64,000 nucleotides of DNA from Anaspis maculata. Its lineage: Eukaryota; Arthropoda; Insecta; Coleoptera; Scraptiidae. The notes beneath the pieces were generated by a model. It made no database searches and was not told where the DNA came from. It was given only the letters and a program-made list of their open reading frames with translations. This document shows positions 35,904 through 48,261 of this stretch, piece after piece (positions within the stretch are counted from its first letter, which is position 1; each line of letters begins with the position of its first letter). The stretch covers positions 2,542,001 through 2,606,000 of the forward strand of contig OX421968.1 in NCBI GenBank assembly GCA_949128115.1, in the 5' to 3' direction. The translations under genes were made by a program, and so were the position numbers.

Positions 35904-36907
35904 TAAGTTCTCAAGTCAACTGTGGAATATCTGGTGGGTTTGGAAGTTGTCAATATTATTCAAGTTTGACAATAAATAGCTTATTAATGTACAGTGGTTC
36001 AAGTTTCGCATAAGTTTCGAAGTTGTTGTTAAAGTCAGTTTGAAATGACAGGTTGAACTTTTTTTTTTGAGACAGTACAGTCTCACCGTTGAGTTTGAAA
36101 CTTGTCACTTGTGTTTGAATTTGAAAGCTGGCACATATTTATTATTTAGTTTGAAATTTGTACAGTGGACGTAAATTTGAAAGTTTTCAAGCAAACGTCC
36201 AAAATCTGCTGTGCTAAATGTGGAAACTCTACTTACTTATCGGACCGAATCGTAGTCAACTCCGTAAGTTGACAAGTCCTCTGTATGTCTACTGCCTAGG
36301 GTTTTGGGTGAAAAATCGAAAGCTCAGATGAAAGATATCGTTCTGTGAGCGCGCCGTGCGTGTTCAGACACGCATATTTCCGATGAGTTCGCAGGGAAAA
36401 TTCGTGTGGTTATATTTTTTGACGTCACATCATCTAGTTATTTGTTCTGCTCGCAGATAAATTGCTCGTATTATTCATATTCAATATTTTATCAAATAGA
36501 CAGACTTCTAAAATACCTGCACGCAAGTCGAATACACATATTTATATTAAAGCTATAGCGTGGTTGTGTAATTGAACCCTATTAGAAAAGCACTTCCGGC
36601 TTAATTAAAGTTGTAATTAAAAGCTTGTGACTTTCTCTATTGATTAGTTATTGAAATGTGGGCCGTTCTTTGATGTTTGAAATTAATTTAGGCGCATCCA
36701 CCAATTCCGCAATTCTACCACAATGATCGCCCGGGTGTATAAATAGCACAACCAGCATGCTGTTCGGATATCGGAAACAATTTGTCGGACGGCCGGAGGG
36801 AGTTCTTCAGAAAAGTGGAAATGCCACCGGGCCCCTACCATGAAAGAATAATAATAGGTACCTTCACTTGATGCCTTTGCGCTCATGTTAGTCGTACTTA
36901 TAATGTA
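35904..36907. other. No gene recognised
   Basis: Several loose repeats of GTTTGAAA/TTTGAAAG occur at 36000-36190. The remainder is plain AT-rich DNA. Confidence 0.45.
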
Positions 36908-37956
36908 TACAGGGTGTTTCAAAAGTAAGTACCTATATCCTCGGATTCAGATATCAAAAATATTAAGTTTGCGATAAAAATGAAATGCAAGAGGTGCCCC
37001 CTAAGAAAGTTATGGCTCTTCAAAGTTCAATTTTCAAAATAGTTTTTTTTGTCGCAACTTTTGAACTGTTTAACCGATGTAAATCAAATTTAAACCAAAG
37101 TTTGCTGAAATAAGTCTCTGTCGAACGATAATAGCGCGTATCATGAAACATTTTTAGGGGCGAAGATGATAGGGGGTACCCTCTTCTTTTCTCCCCTGTT
37201 TTAGGTTCCCCTAGCTATTTTTGAAAATAGTTCCATTTTTTGAATTCTATGTTTCATTTAGATAAAAAAGTTACTTTTAAAAATTTTTGATTAGAGGCTC
37301 TATTTTCGAGATATTTGGGTTTGAAACTTCGAAGAACATCTCGAAAATACCACTTGCAAGGGCTTAAAAATCAAAATCCAAGAAAACTTCCTACCTGTCA
37401 GCAAAAATGGTGATTTATCAGCTTAAGACACCTGGAGAATTTCAGTTGTGGAGTCATGAGTTCTTTTGGATTTTAATTTTTAGGCTTTTGAAAGTGCTGG
37501 TTTACGACCGAGATGTTTTTCGAAGTTTCAAACCCAAATATCTCGAAAATAAAGCCTCTGATCAAAAATTTGCAAGAGTAACTTTTTTCCTAAATTTCAC
37601 GTGAAATTGATAAAATGGAACTAGGTATTTTAAAAATAACTAGGGGAACCTAAAATAGGGGAGAAAAGGGGAGCGTATCCCCTATTATCTTTGCCCCTAA
37701 GATGTTTCATGAAACGCGTTGTTATCGTTCGATGGAGACTTATTTCAGCAAACTTCGGTTCAAATTCGATCTACATCGGTTGAACAGTTCAAGTTGCGGC
37801 AAAAAACGATTTTGAAAATTGAACTTTGAGGGGCCATAACTTTCTTAGGGGCATCTCTTGCATTTTATTACAATCGCAAACTTCATATTTTCGAAAATGT
37901 TTTTCCGAAGATACCTATATGTATAGCTAGGTAACTTGCTTTGGAAACAGCATGTA
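36908..37956. repeat. Foldback element TACAGGGTGTTTC, copy 1 (about 1.05 kb)
   Basis: The left arm from TACAGGGTGTTTCAAAAGTA pairs along several hundred bases with the right arm ending AAACAGCATGTA. Shared blocks include ATGAAATGCAAGAGGTGCCC and TTTAGGTTCCCCTAG. A second copy with the same interior is at 51497-52825. Confidence 0.9.
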
Positions 37957-38964
37957 TGAAATATAACATATCGGCGTGACGATGACGCGTCTTTAGTTGC
38001 CGGGTTATGTCAACACTCCCAACTCTGCAAACATATTGAAATACTTTGGGAACAGCTCCATATTATGAATATATATTTGTGTGACAAATGTAAAGGCGTT
38101 TGACGTTTCTTTTCAAAGCTCCCTGTTTTAACATAAGATTGCTCAGAAGGGTCGGAAACTAGTTCAATTTACGACGGTGGTGCGCTTCGATTTTCACCTT
38201 CATGACCTTAGGTAGTGGAAGGGTGCGGTTGGTTATTTTTTGATCTGTTCGTCCAGTAACTGTAGAATGTGACGTAATTCAAAAAATATAACTTGTCAAC
38301 ACTATGATTTGTTGTTACTATTACAAAGGTTTTTCCAGAACAGTATAGCACTCTCGAGGCAAAAGATGGGAAAGGAGAAATGCATAGGAATTTGCCCTTC
38401 ATTTCGTCTCATAACAATGGAAAGCGGCACACACGTTGCTAATTTCGTATTGACCTGACTGGGATATTGTGAGCATCAGCAAAACAATATTTATAACGTA
38501 GGTAGTTACGTTTTAAGCCATATCTTTCATGAGTAACTTAAGACAGCTCTGAGTCTGGTAATTATGTATATCTTCGTGCTTTATATGTATACATAGATGT
38601 CAATGTTTTTCCTGCCCAATTTTAGGCAGTGGAAAATGTATGGACATGGGAACGTCAGTAACCCCATATTGATGAACCAATCTTTGACATCATCACGGTA
38701 ACCACTGCCAGACTTCATTCGAACCACCCGTCGCTGCAACCAAAAAACCCTCGAGGTATGTGGCACCAGACTAGAAACAGAGACCAAGTAGTAGTGAATC
38801 GCGTTAGACTGACAAAAAGCCGATACAGCATAAATTACTTTTGTCCAACATTTATGAATAAGTTTAAGCTCGGTCCGCATGGTCAATTTTTAATGATCTT
38901 TGATTAATGTGTCCAGCGTGTCTTTTGTTTCTTCAAAATTTTAATTTGGTACTTCATACCTATA
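37957..38964. other. No feature recognised
   Basis: Unique AT-rich sequence without coding or repeat signal. Confidence 0.5.
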
Positions 38965-40047
38965 TACCGGGTGATCATTTGAAAACTATCCACCTGCAAT
39001 AACTCCCGATTCCTAGTGAATATTTTTTCGAGCAAAAACAGGTCGATTTTTATATCAAGGGGGACATCCAAAACATACATTGGCAAATTTCTATATTCAC
39101 CCCCCTCGCCCCCACTCACCCCAACTTTGATATTTCAAATGACACTACCTACCTTGCGATACATCAAATTGAAGGAAATTAAATTTTCTTTCTGAAAAAA
39201 ATATTTTCAAAATTTTCAACCCCACCCCCTTTTCTCTAAAATATCTCTGACTGTCCCATTTTATATTCTGGACCCCTCATTTTTTTCTCAATTTAGTTGG
39301 CGTCATCCTAGATAGCATCGAAGAAAAAAAATTCGGTGGAAAAAGTGCTACCTAAATTCACCCCTTTGCTCTCCCCCACCTCAACTCCCGAATTTAACAA
39401 AACACCACCTACTTTGTGACACATCAAATTGGAGGGAATTGAATTCTCTTTCCGAAAAGCATTTTTTGAAATTTTCTACCTCTCCCCCAATAAATTGGCT
39501 ATTTGGAGTATTCTAGGGGGGCAATGGGGGGCTTTAAAAATTGTGAAAAAATCTTTTTCAGGGAGAGAATTCAATTTCCTTCAATTTGATGTATTACAAA
39601 GTGGGTATTGACATTTTAAATTTTTGAGGTCAGGTGGGGGGAGCGAAGGGGTAAATTTGGGTGACACTTTTTTTATAGAAAATTTTCTCTTTCGATGCTG
39701 TGCAGGATGACGTTTACTGTATTGAAGGGAAATGGAGGTCAAGAATATTAACTTAGACGCTCAGAGAATTTTAGGAAGAACAGGGGGTGGGGTTGAAAAA
39801 TTTCAAAATATTTTTTTTAGAAAGAGAATTAAATTCTCTTTAATTTGATGTATCGCAAGGTAGGTGGTGTTATTTGAAATTTCAAAGTTGGGGTGAGTGG
39901 GGGCGAGGGGGCGTAGGATATAAATTCTTCAATGTATGTTTTAGATGTCCCCCTCGATATAAAAATCGACCTGTTTTTGCTCAAAGACATTTGCACTAGG
40001 AATCGGGAGATATTGCAGGTGGATACTTTTCAAATGATCACCCGGTA
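38965..40047. repeat. Foldback element TACCGGGTGATCATTTG (about 1.08 kb)
   Basis: The ends TACCGGGTGATCATTTGAAA and its complement enclose arms that pair over most of their length, with C-rich/G-rich blocks (CCCCCACTCACCCCAACTTT). The interior TGCGATACATCAAATTGAAG block recurs four times in alternating orientation. Related interior sequence is found at about 52830-53740. Confidence 0.9.
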
Positions 40048-40269
40048 TACTATTCATTTATTTCTTTAATGCTGTCAATATTTGACGATCAAAAAAACCT
40101 GATGTATGGTTGAGAAATACATACACATGAATTTGAATTTGAATGAGATTCAAAATAGCAGAAGTGAGTGTTGCTCACAATGACCTTCAAATTCCTGTAG
40201 ATTCTTTTTTTTTTGCCCTCCATCAACAGCTAGGTTATTAGCAGGTTTTTTCCGTCGGGGTTTTTCTGT

Positions 40270-40540
40270 AACGAAAACAATGATGACGATAACAACGAAC
40301 TACTGTAAGATTTATATCTTTGGATCAGTGGGGCATTTATCAATGGGATTTTGTTTCTATGGCTATCTCGTTTCATCCCTCTTCCCGGGGCATCACCACA
40401 CGATAGTAAATGCCCCAGTACTAAGGGACGCGTGGAAAAGTCCATCTGGCCCAGTGCGGATTTGAACCCGGGACTTTCGCCTTTGAAGGCGGGGCCGAGC
40501 TCACGCCCTACCGACTGGGTTGCTGGAGATTCTTGTAGGC
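40270..40540 (-). repeat. tRNA-derived SINE, minus strand
   Basis: The head at 40449-40520 folds on the minus strand with a six-pair acceptor (CCCAGT/ACTGGG), a D-arm-like CGGTAGGGCGTGAGCTCG, a CGCC-TTCAAA-GGCG arm and a good B box GGGTTCAAATCC. A body with GGGGCAT repeats follows to about 40270, ending in a TCGTCATCATTG simple tail. A truncated head of the same family lies at 45354-45400. Confidence 0.7.
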
Positions 40541-40607
40541 CTGTTTTTTCAAAACTGAAGTTGTTACTGACGGTCAATTTTGAGTTCATCTTGAGGTGCG
40601 TAGTATA

Positions 40608-40870
40608 CAGGATGTTCCACCACCATGGAAATAGGCTAAGGATGGGTTGAGTTTATCCAGGTGAATCAGGATCTGACTTCGAAAATGTTCTAACCTAACA
40701 CTCTTCGTTTCGAAGTTACCGTTTCGAATTTTTTGATAAACCATATCGCATAATTATGTGTCCCCCACAACACATTTTTTTTTAAGCTTCGAACTTTTTT
40801 CCAAAGCCGGCCCTGGAAATTTCGAACTGCTTGATAGGGCGATGTTTTGCGATGCACACATCACCATACA
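40608..40870. repeat. One-sided relative of the 41763 foldback
   Basis: It starts TATACAGGATGTTCCACCAC and shares AATCAGGATCTGACTTCGAA, TTCGAAGTTAC and GATAGGGCGATGT with the element at 41763-42564. It lacks a matching right end, so it is a solo arm or a deletion product. Confidence 0.6.
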
Positions 40871-41762
40871 TTACTAAAAATGTGAGAAATTCTAAACAAA
40901 ATCTGAGGAAACTTCGTTTTAAAAAATTGGCGTTGAATTTTATGACAAGAGTAATCAAGTGTCGCGCAATTGTATGTAAGTGCATAATTTGTTTCTATTA
41001 TTTTTGGATATATTGTGTCTCAAATATTTTGTGCCAGCCTTTGAGCGTTGATCTTGAAATATGTATAAAAAGCCCCAAATGTTTCAAACATTTTTCCAGT
41101 ACTCCACCATATATCCGGTACTTACGGGACACCTGTATTTGTTTTTATTTTTCAAGTTTCGAACCTCAGTTAATCATAGGTATTTAGGATATTAATATAT
41201 AATTAGGACCGATTGTGACGTCATCTGAGACCTCGTCTGAGACCATATGGAATACATCGATTCTTATGAGTAAACAAGCTGTCTTATTCCTGTTATTCCC
41301 GTTAGATGTTTTGTAATTTCCGCCGTTCTTTTCTACCATTCTTGGCCCAACGCACCAAAATTAAAACGCAAATAGAATTGCTGATAAAACAAAAATTATG
41401 TGCATAACTTTGCATTTCCATTGTGTCACTTTGGATCGGAAATAAATCCTGACGCTTGAAAACAAAACAGATCCGTCAAGCCGCTAAATATTTGATGTGA
41501 TGGGAATACTTCACGCTTACCGCATTTTCTTTTCTAAACCACTTAAAAAAGTCAGCATTCAAATCCCCAACATGAAAGAGATCTATAATAGCATAAACAT
41601 CAAGCACGCGAAACGAAAACGCGCCTGGATATAGGTGTTGAAAAAGCCCCTTTAATTGGCACCCTGTCCTAAAATAATGCAGGCTGTTTTCACTAACGCA
41701 TGTCCGATTTCATTTTCTAATTGAGGGGCGAGTCGCTAATTTAATATTCAAAACCCCTAATA
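40871..41762. other. No feature recognised
   Basis: AT-rich to mixed sequence. No coding signal or repeat partner found. Confidence 0.5.
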
Positions 41763-42564
41763 TACAGGGTGATTCACCCCCAAATGGACATAGACTAAGG
41801 ATATATAGGTCCAGTTTATAAATGAATTTATTTTCCCATTTTAGCAACAGCAGAAAAAATTACACTTTACAAAATAACACAAACTACTTACATCAACAAA
41901 GCACTAGCTGTACTGGGAAAAGAGTAAGCCTCACTTAAAGTTCCTCCAGTTTTTCCAGGCAAACCAGGATCTGGCTTTGAAATTTTTCTAACGCTATTCG
42001 TTTTGAAGTTACAGGGTGATTCATGTATTTTGTCGATTTTTTTCAACAAGCCGTATCTTTAGAACGATCCAATGGATTCGATTGGAATTTTGTGGGCTAA
42101 TTCTTCTATTGATAGCTGACACATCGCCTCATCAAGCAATTTGAAATTTCCAGGGCCGGCCTTGATAATAAAAACTTCAAAGCTTTTTTGAAAAAAAAGA
42201 CAATCTGTATGCATATTTTTTCGAATGCATCCTTAAATTCAGATACTACATAAAACATGCTACTAATATCGCAAAAAAATTGCTTGGCACCATTGAGCTG
42301 CTGGCACATATCCCTGAAAATTTTGAACTGATTGATAGGGCGATGTGTCAGCTATCAATAGAAGAATTAACTCACAAAATTTCAATCAAATCCATTTGGT
42401 CGTTCTGAAGACACAGCTTGTCAAAAAAATCTACGAAATACATGAATCACCCTGTAGCTTCGAAACGAACAGCTTTAGAAAAATTTCATAACCAGATCCT
42501 GGTTCGCCTGAAAAAACTGGACCTACCCTTGAGCTATGTCCATTTGGTGGTGAATCACCCTGCA
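41763..42564. repeat. Foldback element TACAGGGTGATTCACC (about 0.8 kb)
   Basis: The outer ends TACAGGGTGATTCACCCCCA and TGGTGGTGAATCACCCTGCA are inverted. A second inner pair, TTACAGGGTGATTCATGTAT (about 42012) and its complement (about 42450), is nested inside. Blocks AACCAGGATCTGGCTTTGAA and GGGCGATGTGTCAGCTATC appear in both orientations. Confidence 0.9.
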
Positions 42565-42745
42565 TAATTTTCACAGTTTACAAAACTTGCTGTATCTCCC
42601 ATGCGTGGTCCCACGTGACTTTGTTCCTAAACAAGGTGTTAGGTAGTAGATACTGGTTATTACAAACTTCGAGGGATGATTCCCCATCAAAAATAAGGCC
42701 GAAATAAAATAAAATAATGGTCGTGAAATGCTTCCTTGAAAAGAT
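42512..42745 (+). repeat. Dispersed direct repeat, copy 1
   Basis: It runs from ACTGGACCTACCCTTGAGCT through CTGTATCTCCCATGCGTG and GGTTATTACAAACTTCGAG. It is nearly identical to 44907-45117, and its last 90 bases match 63310-63400. The first part overlaps the right end of the foldback at 41763, so the duplicated unit includes a transposon end plus flank. Confidence 0.85.
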
Positions 42746-44430
42746 ACAGGGTGCTGAAGTTAACAACACAAGTTACAGGAAAATATGTAACTACACTGTT
42801 TTTACCATCCTGCCCAAAAACCCAAAAGAACAATTTTATATATAAAGAAATCCCAAGGACAGAGAATCTACAACATAATGAAGTTAGCGTTTTTAGGCCC
42901 GGTATTTCCATCTCCTGAGAAGTCTGGATAACTCTCTTCGACATACAAACGCTGCATGCGCTGTAGGCTGAACGCTCTGCGCAGGACTTATCTGCCGAAT
43001 AGAGCTATCCAGAATTTATCCGGAGATGGGAATTCCGGTCCTAAACCGGTTTTGAACCGTTGGACCGATCCTAATCAAATTTGAATCAATCGGTTCCAAT
43101 TAAAACGGCACGTGTGTCTCTGTCATAAGCAAACGCTCGATGATTATGGTGAAACACTGTGCAAGTTCAAATAAAATTCTCCTCGCATGATTGAGCCCAA
43201 AGAGTCGACAGTTCAATTTGTAGTGAAAGACGATCGAAGCGCAATTTCTTGAAAAATTGAAACAAGACGGCCGTACATTCGTGTGGATTTTATTTTTGTT
43301 AATTTAATTGATTTTAGCAATCGTGGCGAGTTATTTCCGTCTGCCGCTCGGAAAACGTCACTCGGGCGGCATTAATTTTAAACTGACGTTCTCGAGCGCG
43401 TACAGAGAAGCTCAGGTGAGTTGCATATTGAAATCGACTTTCGGCTTAGCTTTGATTCACCTTAAACGCCTCAAGGCTGTATCCTCGTTTCTTATCTGGC
43501 TTCAGGACTCAGGTTGAAAGCATCCGGCGCATCCACCAAATCCCCTTCGTTTAAGTGCAACGTCTATAAATGATAAAATGTTTTTGCGGATGTTCCAGCG
43601 AGGTATTTCAAAACGTACCCGTATCTTTCGCAGCCGTGTCTGCCAAAAAACCAACAGCCGTGATACGTCTGGAGTTTTATCATAAATATTTTATCGTAGG
43701 TATCCTTTTGCTCGTTGTTGACACGCATATTCTCTGTTCCTGTTGTTTTTACCGTCACATGGAATAATAATTGGCGCGTCCCTTTTTTGTTTCGTCATTT
43801 CTACCGGCTCGCGGAAATTAAATTCAATTCATTTTGCGTTTGTCGCCGATTGTCGGGAATATAATTGGTTTTTCGTAATTGTGATTCCGCAAATTGATCC
43901 ATCCCGTGGGGTGTCTTCGTTAAATATTTATGGATTGTTATCCAGATTTCCCTGGTTGCTTCTCGTTTTTTCGCCGCGCCGTCTCGCTATGACAGCCAAG
44001 ATAGTGCTCGTCCCTTATTTAGAATATCCCCGGTATTCTCTCTAATTCGTCATTATTCATTTAAATATTGCCGAGTTTATCTGGAAGTTGTTTAGATGTT
44101 CCTCGATCGGATTAATCTAGAATTGTTCGGTATTTGTATTCGAATTTATAAAGCAAGTTATTTATTAGCGACCATCAGAGCAATCGATAGGGTCCGGTCG
44201 GTTTGAATGGGTTGCTCTCGCGCTTTTACTCAGATTCGTGCAAACTGATGTTTTAATAAATGATTCAGGATTCAGAAATCGGCTTTCCTGTCATTATTCG
44301 TGAGAATAATCAATAATCAGTGCTTGTATGCAGGACAAAACTAATAAAATTTCGAAAAGCGAAAGCGCTCGACTTGTATTCAGATGAGGTGTCTCGTATC
44401 CCTACTATTCTGGTATCTCATAAACTATAA
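42746..44430. other. No confirmed gene; unique sequence with a possible exon
   Basis: After a TACAGGGTG at 42747, the stretch 43200-44350 is less repetitive and richer in CG dinucleotides than its surroundings. A 98-base segment at 43318-43415 has good splice signals on both sides (attttag, gtgagt) and one open frame in the phase that the 17613 donor requires. Its peptide is unlike any KCC sequence I know. Confidence 0.4.
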
Positions 44431-44580
44431 GGGTGGGTTCAGTCAGCTTATTTTATTCAGCTGCGGTTTTAGTTTTAGCCGTAAGCGCCTGCTTCGCTGA
44501 GGAGGCTGGTTCATAAGGGCGGCGCTGCGCTTGCGGCTAAAATTAAAACTTGCGGCTAAATAACTTGACTAAACCTACCC
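44431..44580. repeat. Short palindromic element GGGTGGGTTCAGTCA
   Basis: The left arm GGGTGGGTTCAGTCAGCTTA, TTTTAGTTTTAGCCG and GCGC pairs with the right arm GCGCTTGCGGCTAAAATTAA...TTGACTAAACCTACCC. The 150-base element has a short GC-rich loop. Confidence 0.8.
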
Positions 44581-44906
44581 GAAGAGATACAGAGTCGGTT
44601 AAATTACGAAAAGTTGCGCAATTTTATAGCCGTCTTGAATCTTCGAAGAAGTCCAAAATATCTTTGGCCGTTATTTTTGAAATACCCTGAAAAACTTTTT
44701 GAAGTGAAACTTCTATTCTCGCGCCTAGATCACAACACACCACTAACGCAGAACCACACATGGGAGTGAAATTGCTACATAGCATCAGTGCTTGTAACGA
44801 ACGCCTGTAACGATGTGCTGTAACGTTGTCTTGTCTGACCTTGGGGTGACCAGCGTCGTCCCAGGAAATGAAAGAATAACCTGTTGCAGCGTTCGCCGCA
44901 AAAAAC

Positions 44907-45117
44907 TGGACCTACCCTTGAGCTATGTCCATTTGGTGGTGAATCACCCTGTATAATTTTCACAGTTTACAAAACTTGCTGTATCTCCCATGCGTGATCC
45001 CACGTGACTTTGTTCCTATACAAGGTGTTAGGTAGTAGATACTGGTTATTACAAACTTCGAGCGATGATTCCCTGTCAAAAATGAAGTCGAAAAATAAAA
45101 AAGACTCATGGTCCTAA
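44907..45117 (+). repeat. Dispersed direct repeat, copy 2, interrupted by a hAT element
   Basis: It is nearly identical to 42512-42720. It is broken at GGTCCTAA by the element 45118-45307 and resumes after it as AATGCTTTCTTGAAAAG. Confidence 0.85.
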
Positions 45118-45307
45118 CAGTGACGTAGCCAGGATTTTAATTTGGGAGGGGGTTCAATCCAAGGGGCTGCAAAAGATAGCGAGCAAAGCAAGCAAAATAG
45201 CGCAGTAGACGAGAAATTTGCGAATAGATGTTGTGGCTGTGAGATTTCGGTGTGAGGGGGGGGGGGGGAGGAACGGACCCCCTGGACCCCCTCTTGGCTA
45301 GTCACTT
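45118..45307. mobile_element. hAT-type MITE inserted into a repeat
   Basis: The left end CAGTGACGTAGCCAGG and right end TTGGCTAGTCACTT are imperfect inverted copies. They are flanked by 8-bp duplications GGTCCTAA (45110-45117) and GGTCTTAA (45308-45315) with one substitution. The empty site is readable at about 63373, where GGTCCTAAAATGCTTCC is uninterrupted. It carries a G-run and is non-coding. Confidence 0.85.
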
Positions 45308-45353
45308 GGTCTTAAAATGCTTTCTTGAAAAGTTGAAGTTGAACATTTATTAA

Positions 45354-45400
45354 AAGCGGGGCCGAGCTTACTGTGCTACCGACTAGGTTAGGAACTTCTT
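45354..45400 (-). repeat. Truncated tRNA-SINE head
   Basis: GCGGGGCCGAGCTTACTGTG and CTACCGACTAGGTTAGGA match the 5' half of the SINE head at 40488-40535 with several substitutions. The 3' half is absent. Confidence 0.6.
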
Positions 45401-46936
45401 ATTATTGTAATACATAATGTTGAACAGCGTCTTTGGCAAAAAGTTCAACCGAGGTACAGGTATATAGGTGAAAATCTGAAATATGAAACTTTTTCACCGG
45501 CCAAATCACAAAATGTATTGTTTTTGACTTGAATATTTCTCACGCGCAGCAGCGAATTATAAATAGTTTAAGTAAGTGTTGTGCATTTGTAACGCTTTAT
45601 TTTTTACCAATTACGATTTTGTACTTTGGACGGCCACTTAAGCAAAGTTTACTTCTTCTGATCCTCGGTATTATACGTTTCGCTAGTTACTGTTGAATAT
45701 TTAGCCGAAAATCGGTGGCGACGGGAACGCCGGCAGTATGGTCGGATTTCATGAATATTCAACGTTAATGGGTAAGTGGAAAGCTTAAATTGAGTATTCA
45801 ATTTCGGCCGTGAAATTTTTGTCTTGAGCGAAAATAATAAGGTGGTGTGATAATATCGACCGCGGATGCGAGTTTGTTTCGTTCCACGTCCCCGGCTGCT
45901 TGTGCTTGCTATCTTATTGAATTTGTCATCCTTTATAAAGGGCGCGAGAAGTGGAAGCTGGCAGATGTCGTGATTCTCTCCTTTAGATCCATTGTTTATG
46001 ACATCCGGATGCGATACCTATTTGATCACGATCATTTCGACCCGAAAGGTATAGCTTTCAGGGGCGTACCGTAAGTTTAATCCAGTTAGTTAATCGGTTT
46101 TTTGGTCGCATAATTGCAAGCACGCAACTCGGCAATATTCCGGCGCTCCGTCCCTATCAACAGGTGATGTTTCACTATTTCACAGTCACTAACCGTTCGC
46201 CTCTGAATCCACTCGTCTTACTGCATTCACTGTCACTTTATGGGAATTAATTGATTTATGCCAAAGAATTAAACGACTTAAACACGGCTCACAGTTTTAA
46301 TCCGGACCAGGCAGCTAGACTAACGTTAATTGCGGCCGACCTCGCCGCAACCCTCCACAAAATTAACGAATTTATCGATAAACACGATTCCCGCCCTTGG
46401 CACACCGTACCTCTATCACGTCGACACTTCCAACTGATTTGCTTTTGCTTACGTCTAATTTGTTGACTCGAATTTGCCATCACAAGAACCCTTCTTCATT
46501 ACTGTAATTAAATCAACGATAACTTAATAGACATCTTTATCCAGTCTGTACCATACCTACCTACTTATACATACCACTCGCATGCAACTATATGAATTAA
46601 TGCTAAGCTATATCGATTCTCCCAACATATTGCGGATGTAAAGATGTACGTAGGACCGCAGATATCCATCTACTCCATAAAAATGTGATCGTTCCCGAAA
46701 ACGTATCGACTGTTTAGTTTAGTCTTCAGATATACTGACCCGCAAAATCAACACACCACCAAAATTTCACCATTGACTTACATGAGCTTGAATTCAAATT
46801 TTTTTTCCAAACCGTTTGTCCGATTCAGATGATATTTTTCTGAATAATAACAAACTAGTTGTCAATTCACTGCTGACCAAAGTATAAGATGCTTTTTCCC
46901 AAAATGACTATGTACACTAGGAAAGGAGACTCAGAT
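45401..46936. other. No gene recognised
   Basis: Unique-looking sequence, partly CG-rich (45700-46470). A 71-codon frame at 46251 has no recognisable family and no splice context. It is possible regulatory DNA. Confidence 0.4.
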
Positions 46937-47235
46937 CAATGCAGCATATTCACTGCTGAAGCCTAGGTACAGTCTTCTTCAGGCAGTGAAATATTACTAC
47001 AGAGCACAAGAACTTCGTAATTCTAACAGACTCGCTAAGCTCTCTTGAACCGATGAATCAAATGTAGAAATGTATCCAACAAATATGATCTCCAAGATCC
47101 ATGCCGAAAACACAAAAGTAAAAATATAGGGAAATCCGTCACATTCATTTGGATTCCTTGCCATGTGAATATTGATGGCAAAGATAAAGATGATATCCTG
47201 ATGGCAAAGGAAGCTACCAGTCTGAACAACCCCGG
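46937..47235 (+). pseudogene. RNase H domain remnant of a non-LTR retrotransposon
   Basis: Three ordered RNase H motifs survive in two frames: SIFTAEA (about 46943), NFVILTDSLSSLEPM (47011-47055) and FIWIPCHVNIDGKDKDDILM with AKEA (47144-47215). They correspond to the catalytic E, D and final H/D blocks of LINE RNase H. Stops and at least two frameshifts separate them, and no RT sequence is adjacent, so this is a decayed fragment. Confidence 0.85.
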
Positions 47236-48261
47236 GTTAGAGCTAAAGTCAAAGTTGCGACACAAACATCACGAAGCTGCTATCATTTCCGGAAGTAATG
47301 GAAGTGACATTAACTTTTGATTTTCAAATAAATTGTTGGACAACGAAGTTGTCGATATCGGAAAAATGGTTCGACTTTGGAGGCCAATATTTGCCGATTG
47401 CGATTTCCATTTTGTTTGTTGCGTTAACTAGCGTAATCTTTCCGTAACCCATCCTATATAGTGAATGTTTAGGAACTTTATGTAACTTTTCTACAGGGTG
47501 ATACGTAAAATGATGCAACATTGCAACGACTTCATCGTACCCCCATTTTTCAAAAATATGAATGTTGCAGATTTACGAAACTCAGGCATAGCACAAGCAC
47601 AAAAAGTATAACTTTTATGTAACTTTAACTAAACTGCTCGTCAAAAGTTAAGCATAGACCAAAATTTGCTCCAATTTCAAGCCTTCGAGGAAAGATATCC
47701 GATTTGAAAAAAATTGATAGCGCCTGGTAGAGCTTTTCTTCAGCTACAAGACGCTATGTGACTTACGTCACTACCGACTTTGTCCACGATATACAGGATA
47801 CCAAAGGAAAGAGTGTCAAAAGTGTTAATTTTTGAAGTCGTGGAACTTTTTAAGGAAAAATTTCGGATTTTTTTTCTTTTCAGTTTTAGAAAGCGGATAT
47901 CAGTATCTCGAAACTGTTTTTGACTTTTGATCGTATTTTGTTTCTTCAAAGAGTTCTTGATTTTTTTGTGAAATTTGGATTTTTTTATACAGAATTTGCT
48001 AGAGCTGTTGCTTATTCTTGAAAATTCACAGAGCGTACACAATTGCTGGATGAATTATACCATGAGAAAATTTGACCTCATGGGCCCCCAGAAGAGGTTA
48101 TCTTCTGGACCTCTTCAGGGGAGATACCCAAAGAAGCATGCTGCGACATCACATTCACACTTATTGACTCCAGCCTGGATAAAAATGCAAGACTTGGAAC
48201 CATACGTTGCAACAAAATTACCATGGTTGAGGTTAAAAATTTGGCAATACGTGTCTTATAG
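47236..48261. other. No feature recognised
   Basis: One lone TACAGGGTGATACG end lies at about 47493. The remainder is AT-rich with short frames only. Confidence 0.45.

Noticed and set aside
46251..46466. 71-codon plus frame (MIYAKELNDLNTAHSFN...)
   Set aside because: There is no recognised domain, no splice context and no partner exon. Its length is within chance for a CG-richer patch.
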